DNA of 36,985 bases from Pyrinomonadaceae bacterium (GTDB taxonomy: Bacteria; Acidobacteriota; Blastocatellia; Pyrinomonadales; Pyrinomonadaceae): positions 1 through 36,985 of the forward strand of contig JAVEDE010000127.1 of NCBI GenBank assembly GCA_030841105.1, written 5' to 3'. The position numbers and the translations under genes are program-made. Positions 27,708-34,909 of the stretch are shown here, in pieces; the first letter of the stretch is position 1, and every line of letters starts with the position of its first letter. The notes below the pieces were generated by a model that worked only from the letters and a program-made list of their open reading frames with translations, was not told the origin of the DNA and did no database searches.

Positions 27708-28143
27708 GTGTCACGCCTCCGACGAGAAACTCGCGCTTGATGGCGAAGCGCAGCACGAAGTAGAGCAGCAACCCGATGGGGCCTAAGAGAAATGTGAGCA
27801 CGAGGCAGGGCACGACGAGCAGGTGATGAATCCCTAAGCGTCGCGCGTCGCGCACCTCCCACGCCCCGATGAAAAGATCGAAGGCGAGATAGTGTATCCA
27901 ACCGGCGAGCAAGGCGTGCGGGTTGCGAAACAGGAGACCGACGGCAGCGAGCGAGCCGAAGCCGCCCTCAGACCCTCCGAAGTGCGTGACGACGATCAGC
28001 AGATAGACGAGCGCGAGCGCGAGCGGCAGCACGCACGCCGCGACGAAGCGCGACGTCCACTTCCAGCGCGGCAGGAAGATAAGGAACAGCCAGCCGAGTA
28101 GGGCGACGTTGTTGCAGACGGCGAAGATGGTTTCGGGGGACAT
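27694..28143 (-). CDS. ABA4-like family membrane protein (DUF4281)
   Basis: 149 residues with four hydrophobic helices. Family features are NNVALLGWLFLIFLPRWKW at the start, FRNPHALLAGWIHYLAFDLFIGAW in the middle, and HHLLVVPCLVLTFLLGPIGLLLYFVLR toward the end. Plant ABA4 is needed for neoxanthin formation; the bacterial role is not known. No carotenoid gene is seen here. It overlaps the next gene by 14 nt. Confidence 0.87.
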   Translation of the reverse strand: MSPETIFAVCNNVALLGWLFLIFLPRWKWTSRFVAACVLPLALALVYLLIVVTHFGGSEGGFGSLAAVGLLFRNPHALLAGWIHYLAFDLFIGAWEVRDARRLGIHHLLVVPCLVLTFLLGPIGLLLYFVLRFAIKREFLVGGVTHERA

Positions 28144-28268
28144 GGCAATTCGCTCCGGCAGTCAAACCTTAGAACGTCGAAAGGGCGCGCGAGGTTTTGG
28201 GTAAATGCAGCCTGAGGGTGTTGAACGTCTCGATTAAAAATCAATCCGTGACGCAAGGGGTGACGTCA

Positions 28269-29414
28269 TCACTGATGCTCGCTGATGTGTATGTCGCGCG
28301 CGGCGAGGGCGGCGATGAAATCGTCGGGCGGGACGACGAGTTCCTGCGGGCGCGCGCCGCGTTCGGTGGTCTCGCCGCGCGCCATCATCTGCGCGATGAT
28401 GGAAGCGGGGAAGGCGGTGGTGCGCATCATCGCGCTCAAGCCCGTGCGCTCGTCGAAGCGGTCAATGATGTCGTAGCGCAGCCGCGCGTCGCGCCCGTTC
28501 CTGCGCCCGCGGAAGGCGAGGCGGATGAGCACCACATCGGGTTCGTCGGCGGGCAGGTGGCGCGTGAGCATCTCGCCGAGCAGGCGACGCGGGCGCACGC
28601 GCGTGCCGTCGAGATCGATCTCTTCACTCGCCGCGAGTCCGAGTTCGACGAGTAGTTTGAACTGTTCGCAGTGGCCGGGGTAGCGGATGGTCTTGTAGTC
28701 GAGTTCTTGCAGTCGGCCGTGGAAAGTGTCTGGGAGCGTGGACGTGCCGCCGGAGGTCTGGAAGGCTTCCATACGTTCGAACGGCGCGGGGAACGACAGC
28801 GCCTCTACCTCGGAGAGCGATTCGACCTCAACGATCTGCCCGCCGCGAATCACACGCGCCCGCTCGACGTACTCGTTGATCAGACCTTCGACCGAGAAGA
28901 CGATCTGGTAATTGAGCGGCGGGCGCGGCTGTTGCGGCAGGCCGCCGACGCGGATGTGGACGGCTTCGAGTTCGTCGAAGCGCGCCGCGCCGTGCATGGC
29001 TAGGACGGAGACCATGCCGGGCGCGAGGCCGCAGTCGGGGATGATGTTGACGCCTGCGGCTTGCGCCTCCGCGTCGAGCGCGAGTTCCGAGGCGACGACC
29101 GCGTTGTTGCCGCCGAGGTCGCAGAAGTTGGCGCGCGCCTCGATGGCCGCGCGCGCGAGTTGCAGGTTGTGGAAGTAGGTGACGCAGCTAATCACTGCGT
29201 CGTGGCCGCGCATCAGCGCGATTGTCTGCGCGTGATCGCTCACGTCAACGGCGGCGGGCGTGAGTTTCTCGCTACGCACGGCCGCGACGACGGAGCGGGC
29301 GCGCTCCGCGTCGAGGTCGGCGACGGTGACGGCCGTGACTTCGGGTGAGCTGTGCGCGAGGTCGTAGGCCGCGCCGAGTCCCATGCGCCCCGCGCCGAGT
29401 ACGAGAATCTTCAT
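28269..29414 (-). CDS. saccharopine dehydrogenase / L-lysine dehydrogenase family protein
   Basis: 381 residues. N-terminal Rossmann fold with MKILVLGAGRMGLGAAYDLA (GxGxxG, residues 7-12), then DAVISCVTYFHNLQLARAAIEARANFCDLGG. The catalytic domain has NIIPDCGLAPGMVSVLA, and GGTSTLPDTFHGRLQELDYKTIRYPGHCEQFKLLVELGL, typical of the LYS9/lysine 6-dehydrogenase branch. Such enzymes act on amino acids or saccharopine with NAD(P). The exact substrate is uncertain. It lies 42 nt downstream of an APC permease gene, which suggests amino-acid uptake and catabolism in one unit. Confidence 0.9.
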   Translation of the reverse strand: MKILVLGAGRMGLGAAYDLAHSSPEVTAVTVADLDAERARSVVAAVRSEKLTPAAVDVSDHAQTIALMRGHDAVISCVTYFHNLQLARAAIEARANFCDLGGNNAVVASELALDAEAQAAGVNIIPDCGLAPGMVSVLAMHGAARFDELEAVHIRVGGLPQQPRPPLNYQIVFSVEGLINEYVERARVIRGGQIVEVESLSEVEALSFPAPFERMEAFQTSGGTSTLPDTFHGRLQELDYKTIRYPGHCEQFKLLVELGLAASEEIDLDGTRVRPRRLLGEMLTRHLPADEPDVVLIRLAFRGRRNGRDARLRYDIIDRFDERTGLSAMMRTTAFPASIIAQMMARGETTERGARPQELVVPPDDFIAALAARDIHISEHQ

Positions 29415-29456
29415 GCGTGTGAGCCTGCTGCTGCTGCTGCTGCCCGCCGGGCGAAC

Positions 29457-31274
29457 TTACTGGGTCGCGCTCGTCGTCGCGGCGGGGTGGCTGAGTTTGC
29501 TGTGGCCGAAGCCGTACAGGAAATAGAGGACGAGGCCGACGATGAGCCAGAGGCCGAAGCGCGTCCAGTTGGTGATGCCGAGTTCGGTCATCAGGTAGGC
29601 GCAACTCATCAGCCCCAGCACCGGGATCAAAGAGAGCCGCCGCCGGAAACAGAAGTAGGCCATGAGAAAAGCGAGCACGATGTAGGCGTAGAGCGGAATC
29701 TTGTGGCGGAACACTTCCCACGCGCCGAGCGTCGGATCGCTTGGGTCGGTGAAACTGAAGAAGGCGCGCACGCCGTCGGCGTTGAAGTAGAGGAGCGCCG
29801 CCCACGCGATGATGAAGATCGCGGGCACGATGTACTGCGAGTTGATGTAGGGGACGAAGGTGCGCTCGTTCTCCACGCGTTCCAGCCCGCGCGTGTGCGC
29901 GCCGAGCAGCACGCCGCCGCAGACGAGCACGAAGGCGAACAGCGTGCCGATGCTGGAAAGATCGGTCACTTCCGTCAGGTTCATAAAGAGCGACGGGATG
30001 GCGACGACGAGGCCGGTGATGATCGTGGAGAACCAAGGCGTCTTGAAGCGCGGGTGGATGCTGGAAAAGATTGGGGGCAGCAGTCCGTCGCGCGACATCG
30101 CCATCCAGATGCGCGGTTGTCCGAGTTGGAACACCAAGAGCACGGTCGCAATGGCGATCACGGCGCTGACGGCGATGATGCCCGACATCCACGGCAGGTT
30201 CGCGCCTTCAGGGCCGAAGACGAAGGCGAGCGGGTCGCCCACCTGCAACTGCTTGTAACTGACCATGCCGGTCAGGACGAGCGCGAGGACGATGTAGAGA
30301 ACGGTGCAGATGACGAGCGAGTAGATCATCGCGCGCGGCAAGTCGCGCGTCGGGTTCTTGCATTCCTCGGCGGTGGTGGAGAGCGCGTCGAAACCGATGA
30401 AGGCGAAGAAGACCGCGGCCACGCCCTTCAAGACTCCGCTCGCGCCGTTCGGCGCGAACGGCGACCAGTTCTTCGGGTTGACGTAGAACGAGCCGAGCAC
30501 GATGACGAGGAAGATGACGGCGAGTTTCAAGGCGACCATCACGTTCCCCACGCGCTTCGATTCGCGGATGCCGACGTAGACGAGCGCGGTGATGACGAAG
30601 ACGATGCCGAGCGCGGGCAGATCGCAAATGACGGGTATGCCGCCGACGCGCGGCGCAGTCGTCCACGCGGCGTAAGCCTCCTTCATCGCGTTCGTCACGT
30701 CCGGCATCGCGCGCACCGCTTCGAGCGTGTTGCCCTGCGTCACGAGTCCGTTGATCGCCGCGTAGCCGCGCGAGGCCGACAGGTAATCCATCGTCAGGTA
30801 GGCGGGCACGTTGATGCCGTAGCCGGAGAGCAGCCCCGTGAAGTAGTCGCTCCAAGAGATGGCGACGGCGATGTTGCCGATGGCGTACTCCATCAGCAAG
30901 TCCCAGCCGATGATCCACGCGATGAGTTCGCCGAACGAGGCGTAGGCGTAGGTGTAGGCCGACCCGGCGACCGGAATCTTCGACGCGAACTCGGCATAGC
31001 AGAGCGCGGAGAAGCCGCAGGCCATCGCCGTGAACATGAAGAGGAAGATGACGGCGGGGCCGCCGTTAAAAGCGGCGTTGCCGATCATGGCGAAGATGCC
31101 CGCGCCGACGATGGCCGCGATGCCGAGCGACGTGAGATCTAGCACGCCGAGCGTCTTACGCAGGTGCGGTTCGCCGTCCGCCCCCACGCCGCCGTGGGCG
31201 TCGCTGAAACCGAGTTCGGCGTCGCGCTTGATCTGCACGACGCTCTTTTTACGAAACAGGCTTGTGTAGCTCAT
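29457..31274 (-). CDS. APC superfamily amino acid permease (CAT-like)
   Basis: 605 residues with about 14 hydrophobic helices. APC features are VLDLTSLGIAAIVGAGIFAMIG near the start (the GAGIF unwound helix that binds the amino group), CYAEFASKIPVAGSAYTYAYASFGELIAWIIGWDLLMEYAIG, and FFAFIGFDALSTTAEECKNPTRDLPRAM in the middle. Length and these motifs fit the cationic amino acid transporter type. The next gene on the same strand is a lysine-type dehydrogenase. The frame opposite (+) is open for nearly the whole length but is a high-GC shadow. Confidence 0.92.
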   Translation of the reverse strand: MSYTSLFRKKSVVQIKRDAELGFSDAHGGVGADGEPHLRKTLGVLDLTSLGIAAIVGAGIFAMIGNAAFNGGPAVIFLFMFTAMACGFSALCYAEFASKIPVAGSAYTYAYASFGELIAWIIGWDLLMEYAIGNIAVAISWSDYFTGLLSGYGINVPAYLTMDYLSASRGYAAINGLVTQGNTLEAVRAMPDVTNAMKEAYAAWTTAPRVGGIPVICDLPALGIVFVITALVYVGIRESKRVGNVMVALKLAVIFLVIVLGSFYVNPKNWSPFAPNGASGVLKGVAAVFFAFIGFDALSTTAEECKNPTRDLPRAMIYSLVICTVLYIVLALVLTGMVSYKQLQVGDPLAFVFGPEGANLPWMSGIIAVSAVIAIATVLLVFQLGQPRIWMAMSRDGLLPPIFSSIHPRFKTPWFSTIITGLVVAIPSLFMNLTEVTDLSSIGTLFAFVLVCGGVLLGAHTRGLERVENERTFVPYINSQYIVPAIFIIAWAALLYFNADGVRAFFSFTDPSDPTLGAWEVFRHKIPLYAYIVLAFLMAYFCFRRRLSLIPVLGLMSCAYLMTELGITNWTRFGLWLIVGLVLYFLYGFGHSKLSHPAATTSATQ

Positions 31275-31513
31275 CGAGTTTTCCGGTTGAGAAGCGCGCG
31301 AATGTTTAAGCGACCAGCGGGACTGGGAATTGCGCCGCGAAGTCTATCATAAACGCGGAGGGCGATGAGAAAACAACTTCCCTGTTTTCCCGTCCGCCTT
31401 TCACAATTGAAGAATCCGGGCGGCCCCATCGGCGCATTGTTTTTGTGATAATCATTCCAAAACATCCGAGCCTGTGATATAAGCCGTTCATTCTTTGGTA
31501 CGAGATAACTCTT

Positions 31514-31819
31514 ATGTCACGATTCAGAACTGCTGCGGTCACGACAATCGCCATCGTGCTTTTAAGTCTGGCCGTCTTGGTCTATACCAATGTTTGGCGT
31601 CCCGGCTATTCCATTCCCGCGCCTCCCCCTCCGCAAGACTTTTTGGCATGCAAACTGACTGCCTTCGGAGATACTTGCTTCACCAGATGCCCTCCCGTTC
31701 CCGGCTTTCCTCCTTTCACCAAATTCAGCCAAGCCATTTCAGACGGAACAGCAGATTACTGCTGCCCGGATGGCACCACCTTCGTGCTCGCCACAAAGAA
31801 ATGTCATCCGACGAAATAG
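31514..31819 (+). CDS. small exported cysteine-rich protein
   Basis: 101 residues. The N-terminus (about 8-26) is one hydrophobic helix, signal anchor or uncleaved signal. It is followed by a Pro-rich stretch (PAPPPPQD) and a C-terminal domain with six Cys (ACK, TCF, RCP, YCC and KCH), likely disulphide-bonded outside the cytoplasm. The gene and its 240-nt upstream region are lower in GC than the neighbours. No family is recognised and no neighbour gives a clue. The GC dip hints at transfer. Confidence 0.65.
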   Translation: MSRFRTAAVTTIAIVLLSLAVLVYTNVWRPGYSIPAPPPPQDFLACKLTAFGDTCFTRCPPVPGFPPFTKFSQAISDGTADYCCPDGTTFVLATKKCHPTK

Positions 31820-31953
31820 TAAATTTAGACTCGCCACGCTGCCCCCTGTGGCGACAGGTATAGCGACCCGAAGCACGCCCCGGTTCCCGCCGACAAACCC
31901 TAACTGGGTGCAACTCGGAAAAACAAATTCAAAGCAAATTAGGCCATCGAGGG

Positions 31954-31980
31954 AATCCACAATCCGAAATCCGCAATTGT
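31954..31980. repeat. AATCCRN heptamer array
   Basis: AATCCAC, AATCCGA, AATCCGC and AATTGTG follow each other in register at 31954-31981, a fourth 7-bp word family. It has no visible inverted partner. A CGCCAC/GTGGCG hairpin lies upstream at about 31835-31856. Confidence 0.55.
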
Positions 31981-32018
31981 GATAGACTCCAACGGCCGAA
32001 TCTTGATGCCTGCACCCG

Positions 32019-32813
32019 ATGCCTGACATGCCGGAAAGTCTTGGCGACAGAGGTCGCGCCCTGCACGAAAATCTCGACACAGCCTACGTCAATCTGGCGG
32101 CGCTCTTGCGCTACCTGCAACAGCGCGACTTCACGGGGCGCGTCCACGTCGAACTCGACGAGTACGACGGCGACATCTACCTGACGGCGCGCGAACCCAT
32201 CGGCGCGCGCGAACGCGATCACGTCACGGGGCGCGAGGACACGGGGCAGTCGGCCTTGCAGCGCATCCTCGTGCGCGCGAGCGAGCCGGGCGGGCGCGTC
32301 AGCGTCTACGAAAGCGCGGGCGAGGCGGCGGCCGGTAACGCCGGACAGGCGCGCGCGTCGGGCGCGACGACGGCGACGACAACAGCGGGCGCAAGCACGC
32401 AGGACGAGATTGACCGGCGCAACGTCTTGCAGTTGAGCGGCGAGGTGATCGCGGCGGTAGAGCGCGGCGTGGCGGCGTCGTCTAACGAAAACTTCGCCGC
32501 GCACTTCCAGTCGGCGCGGCGCGAGATCGCGGACGACTTTCCTTTCATCGTCTCGCTCGGCCAGTGCGTGGAGTACGAGGCGGGCGAGGCGCGGCTCAGG
32601 CGCGGGACGGACGTGGAGAAGTTTGTGGCGGGCACGTGTGAGTCGCTGCGCCGCGTGGTGGAACGCGTGGCCGCGACGGGTGAACGCGCGCGCGGCGTGC
32701 GACGCGAAGTGGCGCGCGAACTCGCCGCCCTCGCAGAGCGTCGCCCGCGCGCCCTCACGCGCTTCGGCTTCACCCCCCAACTCGAACGCATCGCGGGCTT
32801 GCGTTGGACTTGA
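32019..32813 (+). CDS. uncharacterised cytoplasmic protein, two-part
   Basis: 264 residues. N-terminal half (about 10-105): ALHENLDTAYVNLAALLRYLQQRDFTGRVHVELDEYDGDIYL, a pattern of helix followed by 'G-x-V-x-V ... G-x-I' strands like the DUF4388/PATAN fold; this resemblance is weak. A Gly/Ala/Thr-rich linker (about 108-130) joins it to a helical C-terminal half (about 135-264) with many Arg/Glu. No signal peptide, no membrane segment. Start at the ATG 32019; a second ATG (32028) is three codons in. Function unknown. Confidence 0.7.
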   Translation: MPDMPESLGDRGRALHENLDTAYVNLAALLRYLQQRDFTGRVHVELDEYDGDIYLTAREPIGARERDHVTGREDTGQSALQRILVRASEPGGRVSVYESAGEAAAGNAGQARASGATTATTTAGASTQDEIDRRNVLQLSGEVIAAVERGVAASSNENFAAHFQSARREIADDFPFIVSLGQCVEYEAGEARLRRGTDVEKFVAGTCESLRRVVERVAATGERARGVRREVARELAALAERRPRALTRFGFTPQLERIAGLRWT

Positions 32814-32927
32814 GAGAGCCGCTAAGTCGAACTCATAACATTAAGGAAGGGTTGCGGCGAGCAGCAACTCCATCCGTCAACCCGTCGTTCGTTTCACTTG
32901 GATTCACTTAGCTGTCGTCCGCTTCAT

Positions 32928-33365
32928 TTAGAAAGCGGCCACGCCCGCCTCCGCCACTTCCTGATCCTGCTCGACCGTTCCGCCGCTGACGCCGATTGCG
33001 CCGACCACCGTGCCGCCGTCTTTGAGCGGGATGCCGCCCGCGAAGATGATGAGGCGGCCGCCGTTGCTCGCGTGGATGCCGAAGAGCGGCTCGCCCGGTT
33101 GCGACGCCTTGCCGAGCGTCTTCGTCTCCATGTCGAAGGCGCGCGCCGTGTAAGCCTTGCCCTGCGCGATGTCAATGCTGCCGAGCCACGCGCCGTCCAT
33201 GCGCGCGAAGGCCGTCAGGTTGTTGCCCGCGTCCACGACGGCGATGTTCATCGGGACGCCGATCTCTTCGGCCTTCCGCCGCGCTGCCGCGACGACGGCC
33301 AACGCGCGTTCGAGCGTCACGCCGCTCGCCGCAGGTTGCGTCTCTTCACTTCCGAAAAGTGCCAT
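32928..33365 (-). CDS. GlcG/HbpS-like family protein (DUF336)
   Basis: 145 residues. Family pattern: TLERALAVVAAARRKAEEIGVPMNIAVVDAGNNLTAFARMDGAW, then AQGKAYTARAF, GGRLIIFAGGIPLKDGGTVVGAIGVSGGTVEQDQEVAEAG, which is the strongly conserved C-terminal block. HbpS binds heme; GlcG of glycolate loci is unassigned. No signal peptide is seen here, so it is cytoplasmic. It lies 16 nt after a truncated SDR reading frame on the same strand. Confidence 0.9.
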   Translation of the reverse strand: MALFGSEETQPAASGVTLERALAVVAAARRKAEEIGVPMNIAVVDAGNNLTAFARMDGAWLGSIDIAQGKAYTARAFDMETKTLGKASQPGEPLFGIHASNGGRLIIFAGGIPLKDGGTVVGAIGVSGGTVEQDQEVAEAGVAAF

Positions 33366-33381
33366 TTCAGTTCTCCCTTTT

Positions 33382-33522
33382 TTAGTAGCGATACTTTCCC
33401 GTTATTAGTTTTAACCTTACCGCCGCGTTCGCCGCCATGCGCGCCGTCGCCAGACCGATGCCGGACGACGCGCCCGTAATCACCGACACCTGCTCTTCGA
33501 GTCTCTTCAAATTAATTCCCAT
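33382..33522 (-). pseudogene. 5' relic of a short-chain dehydrogenase/reductase gene
   Basis: A 46-codon frame starts ATG-GGA at 33522. It encodes GINLKRLEEQVSVITGASSG followed by IGLATARMAA, the Rossmann strand, TGxxxGxG glycine motif and first helix of an SDR. After about residue 34 the homology stops and the frame ends in an unrelated tail (about 12 residues, ending KYRY) at a TAA at 33382. A real SDR has about 250 residues, so more than 80 per cent is gone. The relic may be translated. It was probably once in an operon with the HbpS-like gene. I see no other part of it nearby. Confidence 0.85.
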
Positions 33523-33692
33523 CACTTGCCGATCTTTTTTCCTGCTGATCGTGTCCGTCGAAAAAATTGCTTTGTGGCTTGAAACGATAGAGACACCTGA
33601 CGTCTTCGGTGTCTCGGAATTATGTTCGGGGTGAGAAATTAGTATTGAGGCGGGATGGTTTTGGGAGCGACTGCCGGATGCCGGAAAAGCGA

Positions 33693-33724
33693 ACGGCAGT
33701 CGAAGACGAGTCTTCGACTGCCGT
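33693..33724 (-). terminator. intrinsic terminator downstream of the rhodanese gene
   Basis: Perfect 15-bp stem (33693-33707 with 33710-33724) with a 2-nt loop; on the - strand it is followed by TCGCTTTT. It sits 36 nt after the TAA at 33760, so it fits a transcript ending after the extended rhodanese frame, not after the UGA at 33889. Confidence 0.75.
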
Positions 33725-33759
33725 CATGGCCCCTGGTTAATTGACGTCGCCGACTTCTG

Positions 33760-34254
33760 TTATTGCGAGGACTCGACCGGGAGTTTCGCGGCCGTCCAGG
33801 CGTTCCAACCGCCGGTCATGGCGGCGGCGTTCTTGTTTCCTTTGGCGTTGAGCATCTGCACCGCACGGGCGCTGGTGTGTTCGCTCGGTCAAGCGCAGTA
33901 GGCGATGATCAACTTGCCCGCGGGCAACTCGCTCATGCGCTTGTCGAACTGCTGGAGCGGGAAGGACTGCGCGCCCTTGATGTGGCTGGTCTTGTAACTG
34001 GCCTCGTCGCGCACGTCAATGATGACGGCGTTGCCCGCCGCGATGGCCGCCTGCGTCTCCTCGATGGAGATGCGGCGCGTGTCGTCTGTGTGCGGCGCGG
34101 GCGTCTGCTTCGCCGTTTGTGTGGGGTCGCTCGTGCCGCCCGTCTTGCTCTTGGCGGCGGGCGCGCTCCCGTCCTGCGGGCTACAGGCCGCCAGCAGCAG
34201 CAGCGCGCAGACGCACAACGCGAGCGCGGCGGCCGTCGAAATAAATGAACGCAT
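33760..34254 (-). CDS. exported rhodanese lipoprotein with in-frame UGA at the catalytic position (probable selenoprotein)
   Basis: 164 residues if the UGA is read through. The ATG at 34254 has GAGGG upstream. A signal peptide with lipobox LAAC (Cys24) is followed by a polar linker (25-65) and a rhodanese domain (about 68-160): ISIEETQAAIAAGNAVIIDVRD, ASYKTSHIKGAQSFPL, then IIAYCA, UGA (33891-33889, residue 122), PSEHTSARAVQML and GGWNAW. In related rhodaneses the same place reads CPxEHTSAR with catalytic Cys. The UGA therefore replaces the catalytic Cys and the frame stays open and homologous for 42 more codons to TAA. Selenocysteine is the best reading; nonsense mutation or sequencing error (UGC to UGA) are the alternatives. 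It is likely a periplasmic sulfurtransferase. Confidence 0.8.
33850..33886 (-). promoter_or_regulatory. SECIS-like hairpin just after the UGA
   Basis: On the - strand: lower stem GAGC/GCUC (33886-33883 with 33853-33850), an internal loop, upper stem CACC/GGUG (33877-33874 with 33862-33859), a bulged A, a GC/GC pair, and a 6-nt loop GCCCGU (33870-33865). The loop begins 18 nt after the UGA and its first base is G, in line with bacterial SECIS rules (loop 16-37 nt from UGA, G among the first two loop bases). The stem is short. Confidence 0.55.
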
Positions 34255-34383
34255 GTCCCTCAAACTCCCCTCGAAATAATTTTTCCGCCGCGCCCTGTTC
34301 GGCGCAAGCTTGCCGACAGCATCGCACAAAATCACTCCAAAGTGAAAGCGCAGGCGACGCGCGAAATGCGCCCCGCGCGGCCG

Positions 34384-34902
34384 TCAAAACTCTGCCGCCG
34401 CGGTCTTTTCCCGCCGCGCGTGTCTGAGCGAGAAGTAGACGGCGGCGAAGATGGCGAGCGTGCCCGCGACGCGGATGGCGGCGGCGATTTTGTAGGTTGA
34501 AGGCAGCAGCCCTGTGGCGGACAGCAGGTGATTCCAATCGTGGATCGAATCCTCGCCGCCGAGCAGCGGCAGTTGCAAGTCGAGCGCATCGCCCGCGTAG
34601 ATTGAGACGTTCAGCAAACTCTCGCCCACCCAGAAGAGGACGAGCGCGGCCGAGTACCTTTGCCCGCGCCGGTAAAAATAGGCGACGAAGATGGCGGGCA
34701 CAATAACTTGAAACAGCGAGCCGCCCGCGATCGTCAGGAACTCGCCGAACGGCATGAAGACGATGTGTCCCGCTTCGTGTATGACGAGGTTCACGCCGTC
34801 AATCAGATGCCACTGGCGCGGGTCGTAAGCGCACCACAAAAAGTAGAGGCTGACGACGGCGGCGACGGCGGTCTTGAACGTGTCTCTCTCTTCCTGATCC
34901 AT
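34384..34902 (-). CDS. membrane protein with HEAGH motif (M50-like)
   Basis: 172 residues with about five hydrophobic helices (near 10-28, 35-52, 55-78, 83-103, 138-160). The motif VIHEAGHIVFMPFGEF (His42, Glu43, His46) is the HExxH zinc site seen at the membrane in M50/S2P-type proteases. A third ligand is not certain (Asp/Glu near GEDSIHDWNH is a candidate). Whether it is an active protease is unknown; related short conserved membrane proteins exist. It is 7 nt downstream of the EamA gene. Confidence 0.78.
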   Translation of the reverse strand: MDQEERDTFKTAVAAVVSLYFLWCAYDPRQWHLIDGVNLVIHEAGHIVFMPFGEFLTIAGGSLFQVIVPAIFVAYFYRRGQRYSAALVLFWVGESLLNVSIYAGDALDLQLPLLGGEDSIHDWNHLLSATGLLPSTYKIAAAIRVAGTLAIFAAVYFSLRHARREKTAAAEF

Positions 34903-34909
34903 GCGCAGG

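Noticed and set aside
29352..31142. 596-codon frame on the + strand opposite the APC permease
   Set aside because: It is rich in Arg/Glu/Asp/His without hydrophobic cores or domains. It is the usual shadow frame of a high-GC gene; the permease on the - strand has full family motifs.
33888..33892. Frameshift in the rhodanese gene
   Set aside because: The frame is the same before and after the UGA, so no base gain or loss is needed.
33889..34335. Rhodanese ending at the UGA as a complete 148-residue protein
   Set aside because: It lacks the catalytic residue and the GGW end of the domain, and the 27 residues before the ATG at 34254 come before the signal peptide. The longer frame with a recoded UGA explains the sequence better.
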